From NCBI GenBank assembly GCA_021650895.1, contig CP091278.1:463659-527658 (forward strand): 64,000 bases of DNA. Direction: 5' to 3'. Both the position numbers and the translations under genes were made by a program. Below, in pieces: positions 43,265 to 51,044 of this stretch (position 1 is the stretch's first letter; each line of letters begins with the position of its first letter). Under the pieces are notes generated by a model. The model was not told the DNA's origin, searched no databases, and saw only the letters and a list, made by a program, of their open reading frames with translations. The stretch comes from Candidatus Jettenia sp. GTDB taxonomy: Bacteria > Planctomycetota > Brocadiia > Brocadiales > Brocadiaceae.

Positions 43265-43657
43265 CTAGTCTCTCATCCTAAATCTACTCAAATCTACTAT
43301 CTGATCAAAATCAACGTCAACGTTTGCGTTAAGATTAATATTCTTCTTCGGGTCAATCCTATCCTGCTGGCCTTCGATGATACGCATAGCCAGTTTGATG
43401 CATTGATCTTGCACGCTTTTCTCTTCACCACGAGTTTCAAGTGCTTCTTTGGCAATTAGTAAGACGTTCCTTGCGATCTTCTTAGACGCTTTCAAAGTTT
43501 GAGGATCAGTTAAAATTGCGTTTTTGATTCTTGTTTCCTGCTTATACGCTGATACTGCCTTGCCCGTGTAGCCTGCAAGCGCATACGCTTCTTTTATACC
43601 TTTTCCCTCCATGCGGAAAGCTTGGAACTTTTTCGCCTTTTCTGTCAATTCTTTCAT
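43265..43657 (-). CDS. Possible phage terminase small subunit
   Basis: The ATG at 43657 has GGAG seven bases upstream and overlaps the stop of the preceding gene (ATGA). The longer reading to 43753 runs through that gene and is rejected. The 130-residue product begins MKELTEKAKKFQAFRMEGKG, then EAYALAGYTGKAVSAYKQET and RIKNAILTDPQ. This HTH-plus-helix layout is usual for small terminases. A Lys/Asn-rich linker and a short acidic tail follow. Phage satellites carry their own terS to redirect packaging, which fits. The identity is not certain, and another DNA-binding protein is possible. Confidence 0.5.
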   Translation of the reverse strand: MKELTEKAKKFQAFRMEGKGIKEAYALAGYTGKAVSAYKQETRIKNAILTDPQTLKASKKIARNVLLIAKEALETRGEEKSVQDQCIKLAMRIIEGQQDRIDPKKNINLNANVDVDFDQIVDLSRFRMRD

Positions 43658-43935
43658 GTGCTGACTCCTGATTTTTGTGTTAGCATTTTTAGGTCTTGTG
43701 TCGTACTTATGTCGTACCTGATCATAGAAATATACCAAGAAAGATAAATACAAACAAGAATTAAATTCCCTTGAAAGCCTTGTGATTGCTGATAGAATAA
43801 GAGAACTTCAATAAACATCAAAATACTTAAAAAGAGATAAAAGAGGCTATTATGCTTCTGGGTATAGTATGTCAATACAAGACCTATGAAAGCAACAATA
43901 GAAAGTATCATAAAAAATATAGCCATATCACTCAT
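43654..43935 (-). CDS. Small membrane protein, cassette B gene 2
   Basis: The 93 residues have three hydrophobic segments (IFFMILSIVAFIGLVLTYY, LFYLFLSILMFIEVLLFY and LILVCIYLSWYISMI), then a polar tail. It overlaps the gene upstream by 8 bp and the terminase-like gene downstream by 4 bp, so the three form one operon from the promoter at 44133-44161. Function is unknown. Confidence 0.7.
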   Translation of the reverse strand: MSDMAIFFMILSIVAFIGLVLTYYTQKHNSLFYLFLSILMFIEVLLFYQQSQGFQGNLILVCIYLSWYISMIRYDISTTQDLKMLTQKSGVST

Positions 43936-44120
43936 GGTTAATACTCCCTTCTAAAAGAAAGGCGACAATGAAAGTAAATAATGCCGCAAGACTACCAAAA
44001 ATAATGGCAGGAATATCCCACTTATCTTTTAATAAATTGCATATAATGGCTAAAAGAGCTATTCCCTTGCTTATATCATACAAATTATTTAGAGGTGCTT
44101 TCTCTTTGCTTCTTAGTCAT
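43928..44120 (-). pseudogene. Small two-helix membrane protein, cassette B gene 1, frameshifted
   Basis: From the ATG at 44120 the frame gives MTKKQRESTSK and stops. One base later the other frame gives NNLYDISKGIALLAIICNLL and a second helix, PAIIFGSLAALFTFIVAFLL, ending at 43928. Joined, the product (about 62 residues) has the same length and two-helix layout as the intact gene at 34733 and follows the same promoter. One extra A in an AAATAA run explains the break. A TTG at 44083 could still give a shorter 51-residue product. Confidence 0.6.
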
Positions 44121-44132
44121 ATTAGTAAACAC

Positions 44133-44161
44133 ATTATACACCACATAAAAATAGATAGTAA
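44133..44161 (-). promoter_or_regulatory. Promoter of membrane cassette B (duplicate of cassette A promoter)
   Basis: On the minus strand TTACTA, 17 bases, TATAAT, with flanks matching 34660-34730 over about 70 bp (TTCTTATCTCT, TTTATCTTTT and TATGTGGTGTATAAT are shared). The ATG is only 12 bases past the -10 box, so the message would be almost leaderless. Confidence 0.78.
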
Positions 44162-44194
44162 AAGATAAAAAGAGATAAGAATATACTTGCAGAT

Positions 44195-44323
44195 GAAACC
44201 GAACAGAATATGATGCATGTTAAGTCTTTGGTTGTATACTGGTATAGGGAACGTTATGGAATCCCTAATTATGTCATTGCGGGGTAGTCTTTTCTCTATC
44301 GAGGATATGTTCGGTTTCATCTT
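44195..44323. repeat. MITE-like inverted repeat GATGAAACCGAACA
   Basis: GATGAAACCGAACA at 44195-44208 and TGTTCGGTTTCATC at 44310-44323 are inverted ends of a 129-bp unit. Similar ends lie at 49440-49455 (single) and 60130-60232 (a pair). It marks native chromosome outside the island. Confidence 0.78.
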
Positions 44324-44337
44324 TGAAATACTATAGG

Positions 44338-45279
44338 CTAAGACCTCTCCACTGAAATGCCGGGATAGTGGTCTGTCAGTGGCTCTTTGTCTCGTATTAT
44401 CCGGTCTTGTTTCTGGATGTCTTCCCGTAAATATTTCGGCAGATTAAAGAGGGCATGATGGGTAATACTATCGTAGAAACGTAGTGTAGTGGTGAGCCTC
44501 GATGAAATCCTGGTATCAATCTCATCACCCGTAATATCCAGGTTGCCCGGATTATGCGTTGCCATAGTAAACCCCCATTGCAGTGCGTAAGAAGGAATGT
44601 AGGTAACATAGGGATATACGTGAGGAAATACCTTATTAAGGGTATTACAGATGCTGGTAAACACTTCATTTTCGGTAAGAGAAGCTGCTCCAGACTGCAC
44701 AAGAAGTATGCCGTCCTTATTAAGTCTTTCAGCAATAATTTGATAAAATTCCAGGGTGAAAAGCATAAAAGAAGTACCTCCCTCCAACGGATCATTCACG
44801 TCTATAATAACGACATCAAATCGTTCCTGTGTCTGTTCCAAATATCTTCTGCCGTCTTCAATTATAAGCTCTGCACGGCTATCGTCGAATGCGCCCGCAT
44901 GGAATGAAGGAAGATACTTCCTGGCGCATACAATCATTTCCTTATCGATATCGACCATCACGGCCTTTTTTACCGTCCTGTAACGAAGCGATTCTCTGAG
45001 AGTTGCACCTTCACCACCACCTAAAATAAGCACATGTTCCGGGCATGGATGTAAAATCAGGGATGGATGCACGAGCGCCTCATGATAGATAAACTCATCC
45101 GTCTCTGCCGATTGAAGTTCATTTTCCAGGATGAGGCATCTTCCATAATTATACGTATCTACGATAATAATTTTTTGAATCCCGGATTGAACCTGATGCA
45201 CAACATCCTTGAAGGCATGCTTATGCAGTTCGTAATTGTTAAAATAATCTTCTATCCAGCTTCCTGATATTTTTTCCAT
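44338..45279 (-). CDS. speE: Spermidine synthase family aminopropyltransferase
   Basis: The 313-residue protein has the SpeE fold: IFLEN-type N-terminal barrel, YHEALVHPSLILHPCPEHVL, the nucleotide loop LILGGGEGATLRESLRY and the catalytic region VVIIDVNDPLEGG. It transfers aminopropyl from decarboxylated SAM to a polyamine. The loop reads GGGEGA rather than the common GGGDGG. This variant is seen in triamine/agmatine or thermospermine-type enzymes, so the acceptor may not be putrescine. AAAGGA precedes the ATG. It is paired with speD upstream. Confidence 0.9.
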   Translation of the reverse strand: MEKISGSWIEDYFNNYELHKHAFKDVVHQVQSGIQKIIIVDTYNYGRCLILENELQSAETDEFIYHEALVHPSLILHPCPEHVLILGGGEGATLRESLRYRTVKKAVMVDIDKEMIVCARKYLPSFHAGAFDDSRAELIIEDGRRYLEQTQERFDVVIIDVNDPLEGGTSFMLFTLEFYQIIAERLNKDGILLVQSGAASLTENEVFTSICNTLNKVFPHVYPYVTYIPSYALQWGFTMATHNPGNLDITGDEIDTRISSRLTTTLRFYDSITHHALFNLPKYLREDIQKQDRIIRDKEPLTDHYPGISVERS

Positions 45280-45342
45280 ATAGTCCTTTCATGTAGGGTA
45301 TAAAAAGAGTTGTATTCACCATAATCTTATATTTTCCTGCCA

Positions 45343-45420
45343 TGTAGGGCAAGGCTTTAGCCTTGCTTCCCCGCCTGGATACCTGTACGAGGATAGCAAC
45401 TCTAAAGAGTCTGTACAAAA
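45343..45420. repeat. GTAGGGCAA repeat between speD and speE
   Basis: The left half is intact (GTAGGGCAAGGCTTTAGCCT) and the right half decayed (AGCAACTCTAAAGAGT). It makes up part of the 282-bp gap. Nothing else is seen there. Confidence 0.8.
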
Positions 45421-45561
45421 GATCCTAAGCGAGGTTATATACCGTGTTAATCTAAATGAAAAATACCCTCTAATGTATCGTGACTAAAAATAATCATACT
45501 TTTTGCAGAAGCTCTTTAACCTTGCAAAGGCGCAAACCCAAAGGTTTGCCCTACCCATGCT

Positions 45562-45987
45562 TTAAAGCTCCTGATTCGTTTCCGTTAATTTATTCACTTG
45601 TATCTTTTTAGGCAGGAAATTTCCCCTTTTTAGTTCCAGGGTTGAAGTCTCTTTTGCCTGGAATGCCTGTATTATATGAGAAGCAGCATTTTGCGGATCG
45701 ATTATATTACCACAAATAAAGATGTCGGTAGCGGCATATCCATATTCAGGCCATGTATGAATCGAGATATGCGATTCAGCAAGTATTGCGACACCGGTTA
45801 CACCATAGGGACTAAACCGGTGACATACCACATTCACCAGAGTTGCCTTCATAGCCTCCGTAGCTTTGGTAAGGATCTCCTGTATACCATCGGCATCATC
45901 AATAATATCCTTACAACATCCCCACATCTCCAGAACGATATGTCTACCTAGCGTATCCAATACTTCTCTCCTCGTATTAAGCTGCAC
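45562..45987 (-). CDS. speD: S-adenosylmethionine decarboxylase proenzyme
   Basis: The 141-residue prokaryotic class 1B type has GRHIVLEMWGCCKDIID at the start. The self-cleavage site AESHISIHTWPEYGYAATD follows, where Ser becomes the pyruvoyl group. The conserved CG follows in DIFICGN. The start codon is GTG at 45987. It supplies decarboxylated SAM to the aminopropyltransferase encoded downstream, completing polyamine synthesis. Length is normal. Confidence 0.94.
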   Translation of the reverse strand: MQLNTRREVLDTLGRHIVLEMWGCCKDIIDDADGIQEILTKATEAMKATLVNVVCHRFSPYGVTGVAILAESHISIHTWPEYGYAATDIFICGNIIDPQNAASHIIQAFQAKETSTLELKRGNFLPKKIQVNKLTETNQEL

Positions 45988-46385
45988 AAAATCAAAATGT
46001 ACCGATGAAAAAACGGTTTGATTCTAGAACGAATTGTTAGACTTGTCAAGAATGAATCTCGATCAGAAATATTTTGACAATTCAAATTTCATCCTGTATA
46101 GTGCTAAAAAATTATGAAGAATACTGCCAGTCAAAATACCCTTCAGTCACCTCTGAATCCACATCCTTATTAATCCCCCCTAATCCCCCTTTAGCAAAGG
46201 GGGGAAATAGAGAGATTAGCAAAGGAAGGGACGGAGGAGTTTTTAGAGGGGGAGAGGGTAAGAGTGTTGCAAAATAGAGGACGGAGGGATTTGTAAAGGG
46301 AGAGATGGAGAGATTAACAAAGGGGAGAACTGAAGGATTAATAAAGGGATGTCTAGGAGAATTAGTAAAGGGAGATGGCGAGGAT

Positions 46386-47798
46386 TTGGGGAGGAATTTA
46401 GCGTTATTCTCATACCATTTTGTTGGCGTGGGTGGTATTGGCATGAGCGCCATCGCTCAAGTACTGAAGGAACAAGGCCACACGGTTAGCGGTTCTGATA
46501 GAAATTATGACAAACACATTACCCCTTATGTATTTTCCAAACTTCTGTCTCAAGGCATTTCACTCCACCCTCAGGACGGTTCAGGTGTTAACGAAAATAC
46601 ACATTTTATCGTTATCTCCTCCGCCATCGAAGAAGAAAATCCGGATATTAAAAAAGCCCGGCTGCTTAACAAAAAGATTATAAAACGCGCCAACCTCCTG
46701 GCTGAGATATTTAACCATAAATATGGAATTGCTATTGGAGGAACAAATGGAAAGACTACCGTAAGTTCTATGGTCAGTTATATCCTTGATTATGCCAACC
46801 TGTCCCCTACTATTATTGTAGGTGGATGTATCAAAAACTATGTTGATAAAGTCCATTTAGGTAATGCAAAAATGGGCACATCAGACATCATTGCCATAGA
46901 GGCTGATGAGAGTGATGGCAGTATCGTCTCTTATACACCACAAACATCTGTCATTACGAATGTGTCTAAAGACCACAATACTATCGAAGAGATATCGAAG
47001 ATGTTTGTAACCCTTTCAGAAAATACCAAAAAAATGCTCATTCTCAATGCCGATTGTCCGCATTTGAAAACAATACATTTTAAGCATAAAAACATTGTTA
47101 CCTATGGGTTACATAATGGCGCTGCTATAAGCGCAAAAAATATAACTTATAAACCATTCCAAACCCTATTCGATGTAAATGGTCAGTCTTTTGAGATACA
47201 TCTTCCCGGTTCTTATAACGTATCAAATGCACTTGCAGCTATTGCTGTTGCCAGAAGTCTGAATATCCCTGATAGTAAAACATCTGCAGCGCTCAAACAG
47301 TTCAGGGGTATACAGCGCAGGATGGATAGTATCGGAGAGGTCCATGGAATAAGGGTGATAGACGATTATGCCCACAATCCGGAAAAAGTTAAGGCAGCAA
47401 TACAGGCAGTAAAATTACACTATAAGCGCATTATCGCCATCTTTCAACCTCACGGTTACGGCCCTGCCAATTTTATGAAGGAAGAACTCGTAGATGCCTT
47501 TGTTACCGTCCTTTCCCCTCAGGATATCCTCTTTATGCCGGAGATATATTACGCTGGCGGCACTGCCAGCAAAAATATCTCTTCTGCTGATATTATTCAG
47601 CAAGTAAATAGAGCCGGTAAAAATGCCTTTTTTATTGAAAAAAGAGACGATATTATACCAATAATTGAAGGACAGACCCATGAAGGCGATTGTATCCTTG
47701 TCATGGGAGCAAGAGACTATACCCTCACTGAATTTTGCGAAAAAATCCTGCAGGGTTTGATACAGAGAGAGATGTCGAAGAATTATAGCAGCCAATAG
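46386..47798 (+). CDS. murC: UDP-N-acetylmuramate--L-alanine ligase (Mur ligase)
   Basis: The core starts YHFVGVGGIGMSAIAQVLKE (nucleotide loop). GIAIGGTNGKTTVSSMVSYI (P-loop), IAIEADESDGS and DYAHNPEKVKAA follow, all standard for MurC. It adds L-Ala to UDP-MurNAc in the cytoplasm. The frame is open from 46305, but the first ~30 codons there are a purine-rich repeat (AAAGGGAGA-type units over 46190-46400) and are unlikely to be protein. No ATG or GTG lies near the core. The TTG at 46386, with GGGAG upstream, is my best guess and is uncertain. MurC rather than Mpl is favoured by the GIGMS loop. Confidence 0.82.
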   Translation: MGRNLALFSYHFVGVGGIGMSAIAQVLKEQGHTVSGSDRNYDKHITPYVFSKLLSQGISLHPQDGSGVNENTHFIVISSAIEEENPDIKKARLLNKKIIKRANLLAEIFNHKYGIAIGGTNGKTTVSSMVSYILDYANLSPTIIVGGCIKNYVDKVHLGNAKMGTSDIIAIEADESDGSIVSYTPQTSVITNVSKDHNTIEEISKMFVTLSENTKKMLILNADCPHLKTIHFKHKNIVTYGLHNGAAISAKNITYKPFQTLFDVNGQSFEIHLPGSYNVSNALAAIAVARSLNIPDSKTSAALKQFRGIQRRMDSIGEVHGIRVIDDYAHNPEKVKAAIQAVKLHYKRIIAIFQPHGYGPANFMKEELVDAFVTVLSPQDILFMPEIYYAGGTASKNISSADIIQQVNRAGKNAFFIEKRDDIIPIIEGQTHEGDCILVMGARDYTLTEFCEKILQGLIQREMSKNYSSQ

Positions 47799-47820
47799 AT
47801 GAAACAGAACAGGATAAGAT

Positions 47821-47902
47821 GTAGGGCAAGGCTTTAGCCTTGCCGCCCCCGCCTGAGTATATATACGCGAGGACAGTACCCTAAAGGGTTGCCCTACGGA
47901 AT
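47821..47902. repeat. GTAGGGCAA palindromic repeat, full length
   Basis: It runs from GTAGGGCAAGGCTTTAGCCT to AAAGGGTTGCCCTAC and sits between the convergent murC and cobB genes. A short AGTGGCAAGGCGCGCCTTGCCACT palindrome follows directly (about 47915-47938). Confidence 0.88.
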
Positions 47903-47985
47903 TAAGAGGCGTGTAGTGGCAAGGCGCGCCTTGCCACTCCATAGCTTGTTTGAAATTCCTATATAGAAGTATTGGTTCTCCTGAA

Positions 47986-49374
47986 TTAAGCTCTTTCTAT
48001 GGTTTGCAAAAAATGCCGTGCTAAATTTGGATTGGTTGCAAAGTGAACATGAGTGTAGGAAGCCAACACACGGTCAGTAGAGAGGCCATCCTGATGTGAT
48101 GCCTTATCACCATATTTAGAAACATCGTATGCATATGATGTACCTTCGGGCACATGCAGCGATGACCAGTGAAATTCATGCGCTCTGAATACATCGCCCT
48201 TTTGACACAAAAGATTATCATGCACTGCCTGAACATTACTGTAGCCTAATCCCTGTCGCTTATTCTCCATCCTCGTTGCGCCTTTCAGTATCCCGCACAT
48301 CTCATGCGTTTTCCCTTTAAAATCTACCAAATGTTCAAGCAGATACATCATCCCCCCGCATTCTCCATATATGATCGCACCATTCTTATGGGCCTTTCGT
48401 ATCGATTCCTTCATTGTTGTATTCGAAGCAAGCAATGCAGCATGGAGTTCCGGAAATCCACCGCCAATATATAAGCCTTTGATATCAGCAGGTATATATT
48501 TATCATACAATGGACTAAAGTACGTAAGCTCCGCACCATACAATTCCAGGAGATCAAGATTATCCTGATAATAAAAATTAAACGCTTCATCCGAAGCAAC
48601 AGCAATCCTGAAATGAAACCCCTTATCTATTTCCCTGAATACCGTCCTCTCAAATGCAGGGAGGCTGTTTGGCGCAGATGCAATACTGAGTAATACGTCA
48701 ATATCAACAGTAGCCGACAGTATATTTCCAATTTTTCGATACGTTGACTTTGAGAATTCCTGCTCTACTGATGGCACCAGACCCAGGTGACGTTCCGGTA
48801 ATGCTATCTCCTTATCAAACGGCAGGTATCCCAGCACAGGAATATTGCAATTTTCTTCGATAGAGTTCTTGAGGGAAGTGTAATGACGTTCACTTCTCAC
48901 CCGATTTAAAATCACACCCTGAATTTTCACCTCTCTGTCAAAATGTTTATATCCCAGGACAACAGCGCCCGCGCTTCTTGACATCCCTTTTGCGTCCATT
49001 ACCAGTATTACGGGCATATTCAATATCCTGGCAAGATGCGCTGTGCTGCCAAATTCCGTTCCATCCAGGCATCCATCGTAGAGACCCATCACTCCCTCGA
49101 TCACAGCTATATCTGAGTCCGTTAAAGCATGCTCAAACAATTCCAAACAAACATCCCTGCTCATAAGCCATGTATCCAGGTTGCGGGAGGGACGTTCGGT
49201 AACAGCCATATGATGTGAGGGATCAATATAGTCAGGTCCTACCTTAAAACCTTGCACCTTATATCCCTTTTCTATGAGTGCAGACATCAGGCCAAGGGTG
49301 ATAGTTGTTTTTCCTGCACCGCTGTGTGTTCCGGCAATTAATATTCTTGGAAAATTAGATAACATATGATTCAT
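47986..49374 (-). CDS. cobB: Cobyrinate a,c-diamide synthase
   Basis: The 462-residue protein has a dethiobiotin-synthetase-like ATPase half (ILIAGTHSGAGKTTITLGLM P-loop; FKVGPDYIDPSHH; VMGLYDG) and a class I glutamine amidotransferase half. In the latter, GLYIGGGFPELHAALLA and YGECGGMMYLLEHL carry the catalytic Cys. It amidates the a and c side chains of cobyrinate (or hydrogenobyrinate) during B12 synthesis. Two possible ATGs lie three codons apart at the start. It stands alone among repeats, and no cobalamin riboswitch was seen in front of it. Confidence 0.95.
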   Translation of the reverse strand: MNHMLSNFPRILIAGTHSGAGKTTITLGLMSALIEKGYKVQGFKVGPDYIDPSHHMAVTERPSRNLDTWLMSRDVCLELFEHALTDSDIAVIEGVMGLYDGCLDGTEFGSTAHLARILNMPVILVMDAKGMSRSAGAVVLGYKHFDREVKIQGVILNRVRSERHYTSLKNSIEENCNIPVLGYLPFDKEIALPERHLGLVPSVEQEFSKSTYRKIGNILSATVDIDVLLSIASAPNSLPAFERTVFREIDKGFHFRIAVASDEAFNFYYQDNLDLLELYGAELTYFSPLYDKYIPADIKGLYIGGGFPELHAALLASNTTMKESIRKAHKNGAIIYGECGGMMYLLEHLVDFKGKTHEMCGILKGATRMENKRQGLGYSNVQAVHDNLLCQKGDVFRAHEFHWSSLHVPEGTSYAYDVSKYGDKASHQDGLSTDRVLASYTHVHFATNPNLARHFLQTIERA

Positions 49375-49439
49375 AAGTCCTTCTTTACTGTAAGAAAATT
49401 ATCAGGGAGAATGGAGGAAATATCGTATAGTACTCCAAA

Positions 49440-50810
49440 AATGAAACCGAACATAATGAATTAAGATATAATTTCATCAACACGGACAAACCCTCCCTGT
49501 TCAGGACGCACAGGGACAGGGTTTGCCCGTGCCACCCCAAATACCGCTTAAGGTAACGCTTATGCCCCTCAATCCCTTCCCAGAATGGGACTAAGGGGTA
49601 GATTTCCCTCCTGATTTACCCAATCCTTTTACCTACTCCTATTACCCCTTTTACCCACCCCTCAATCCCCTCCCGAGAGGGGACTTTTTATTCCCCTCTT
49701 GGGAGGGGTTAGGGGTGGGTTCACTCCCATATACATCAAGCTAAGCTTCTTTACCGCATGAAATAAGTTTTTGTTGAAGCAAGAACTCAATACAACGGGT
49801 ATGACTGTTCAGCGCTTGACGGGTTGTTTTCCGTTTCCTTTGTTGTTTGCAAAGCCATTTTGGTATATCCACCTTTCTATATCCAGGGCAAACATAAAGT
49901 TCTCCCCTACCCTGTATAAGAATTTCAATTCTGTAGGACAATACTTTAGGGTTGCTACCCGACACATGTATTTTGGCGGGGAAGCAAGGCTAAAGCCTTG
50001 CCCTACGTCGCAGACACCGTTTTTTATCTGGTTTTTCTGGTGGCGTATTCTAGCTGAAATTTGTAGTTCAATCAATAAGATTAAACTAAACAAAATATAA
50101 TACAGTATTTACCATATAAGAACAACGAGAATTGCTCAGCCCGTTTTGAGTGACACTGACAAACTCTGTTTGTCAGCATTTTCTCTTCCCTCCTGTGTGC
50201 ATTCAAACAGGCATGGACAAACCACATCCCTGTTCAAGACATACAGGGATAAGGTTTGTCCGTGTTCAACCTGAGAGATGGGGTTATAGTCATAAGGTAA
50301 GATTTATTTTACTTCTTAAGGTAATGCATATGCCCATAATCCCCCTTGATCCCCCTTTAGGAACTTATCCTTACCCATAAACCAGACTGTCCTGGGCAGT
50401 AGCTCATAAAAAAACAGCATGATGTAGGGCAAGGCTTTAGCCTTGCCTCCCCACCTGAATACATGCGCACGGAGATGGCAACTCTAAAATTGTTTTGTAA
50501 ATCAAATGCTCTCCAGTGTATTGATCAATCTTTACCATGTGCACAAAGTAGAGACGCAAGATGTTGCGTCTCTCCATGTGAATGAACCCACCCCTAACCC
50601 CTCCCAAGAGGGGAATAAAAAAGTCCCCTCTTGGGAGGGGATTGAGGGGTGGGTAAAAAAGAAAAGTTGTTGGGTTTTGCCCTTTAAAACCCGACCTAAT
50701 TAAATGTATAGGAATTTCAATTCCGTAGGGCACAGCCCTTCATGGTTATCATCCCCGTCCACGTTCAGACAAGGATTGTGAACCCCGAAGGGGTGACATA
50801 GGATATCCGC
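49440..50810. repeat. Repeat-filled gap between cobB and the dehydrogenase gene
   Basis: No gene is supported in 49375-51044. The gap holds an end of the ATGAAACCGAACA family (49442), GGACAAACC/GGTTTGCCC hairpins (49485-49540) and CTCCC/GGGAG hairpins (49670-49735 and 50585-50655). GTAGGGCAA copies lie at 49932-50007, 50423-50480 and 50725-50760. TGACAAACTCTGTTTGTCA is near 50156-50174. An AACCCCGAAGGGGT palindrome at about 50780 is repeated, inverted, near 53895. Confidence 0.85.
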
Positions 50811-51044
50811 GTTGAGATGCCATCTCTTCGAGATTTGATGGTAGGGTGTATTGTATCCAGAATCATTTCACCCCTTCGGGGTTGAATGCGGTATGTTTGG
50901 CTTCATACAAAGTGTCCTATAGCTCCACAGGAGCGGTCTGCTTCTTTTATGTATCAAGCACACATGGATAATCTCAAAGTTCTTCAGGCATCACACCTTA
51001 TCAGGTCGCTTCTGCGGAGCTTCTTTGGGTATTGAAATTTCATT

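Larger units (their letters stand above)
32292..44190. mobile_element. Satellite-like integrative element next to tRNA-Sec
   Basis: This block of about 12 kb has an integrase beside the tRNA, an excisionase-like HTH, a primase-helicase with an iteron origin, a DNA methylase, a toxin-antitoxin pair, a possible small terminase and many tiny membrane proteins. It has no capsid, portal or tail genes. Size and gene types match phage-inducible chromosomal islands better than plasmid-type ICEs, as no relaxase or T4SS is seen. The left end is at the tRNA 3' end. The right end lies before the repeat at 44195. I could not find a copy of the tRNA 3' sequence there, so attR is unproven and the element may be immobile. 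Confidence 0.75.

Noticed and set aside
32292-44340. attR site of the island
   Set aside because: I looked for a copy of GGTTCGATTCCCACACGCTC near the right end (43.1-44.3 kb) and found none, so no attachment site is reported.
47986-49374. Cobalamin riboswitch upstream of cobB
   Set aside because: The sequence 49375-49440 and beyond shows no B12-box-like pattern, only repeats.
49741-50100. Frames containing VGQGFSLA
   Set aside because: This peptide is the standard translation of the GTAGGGCAA repeat and does not indicate a gene.
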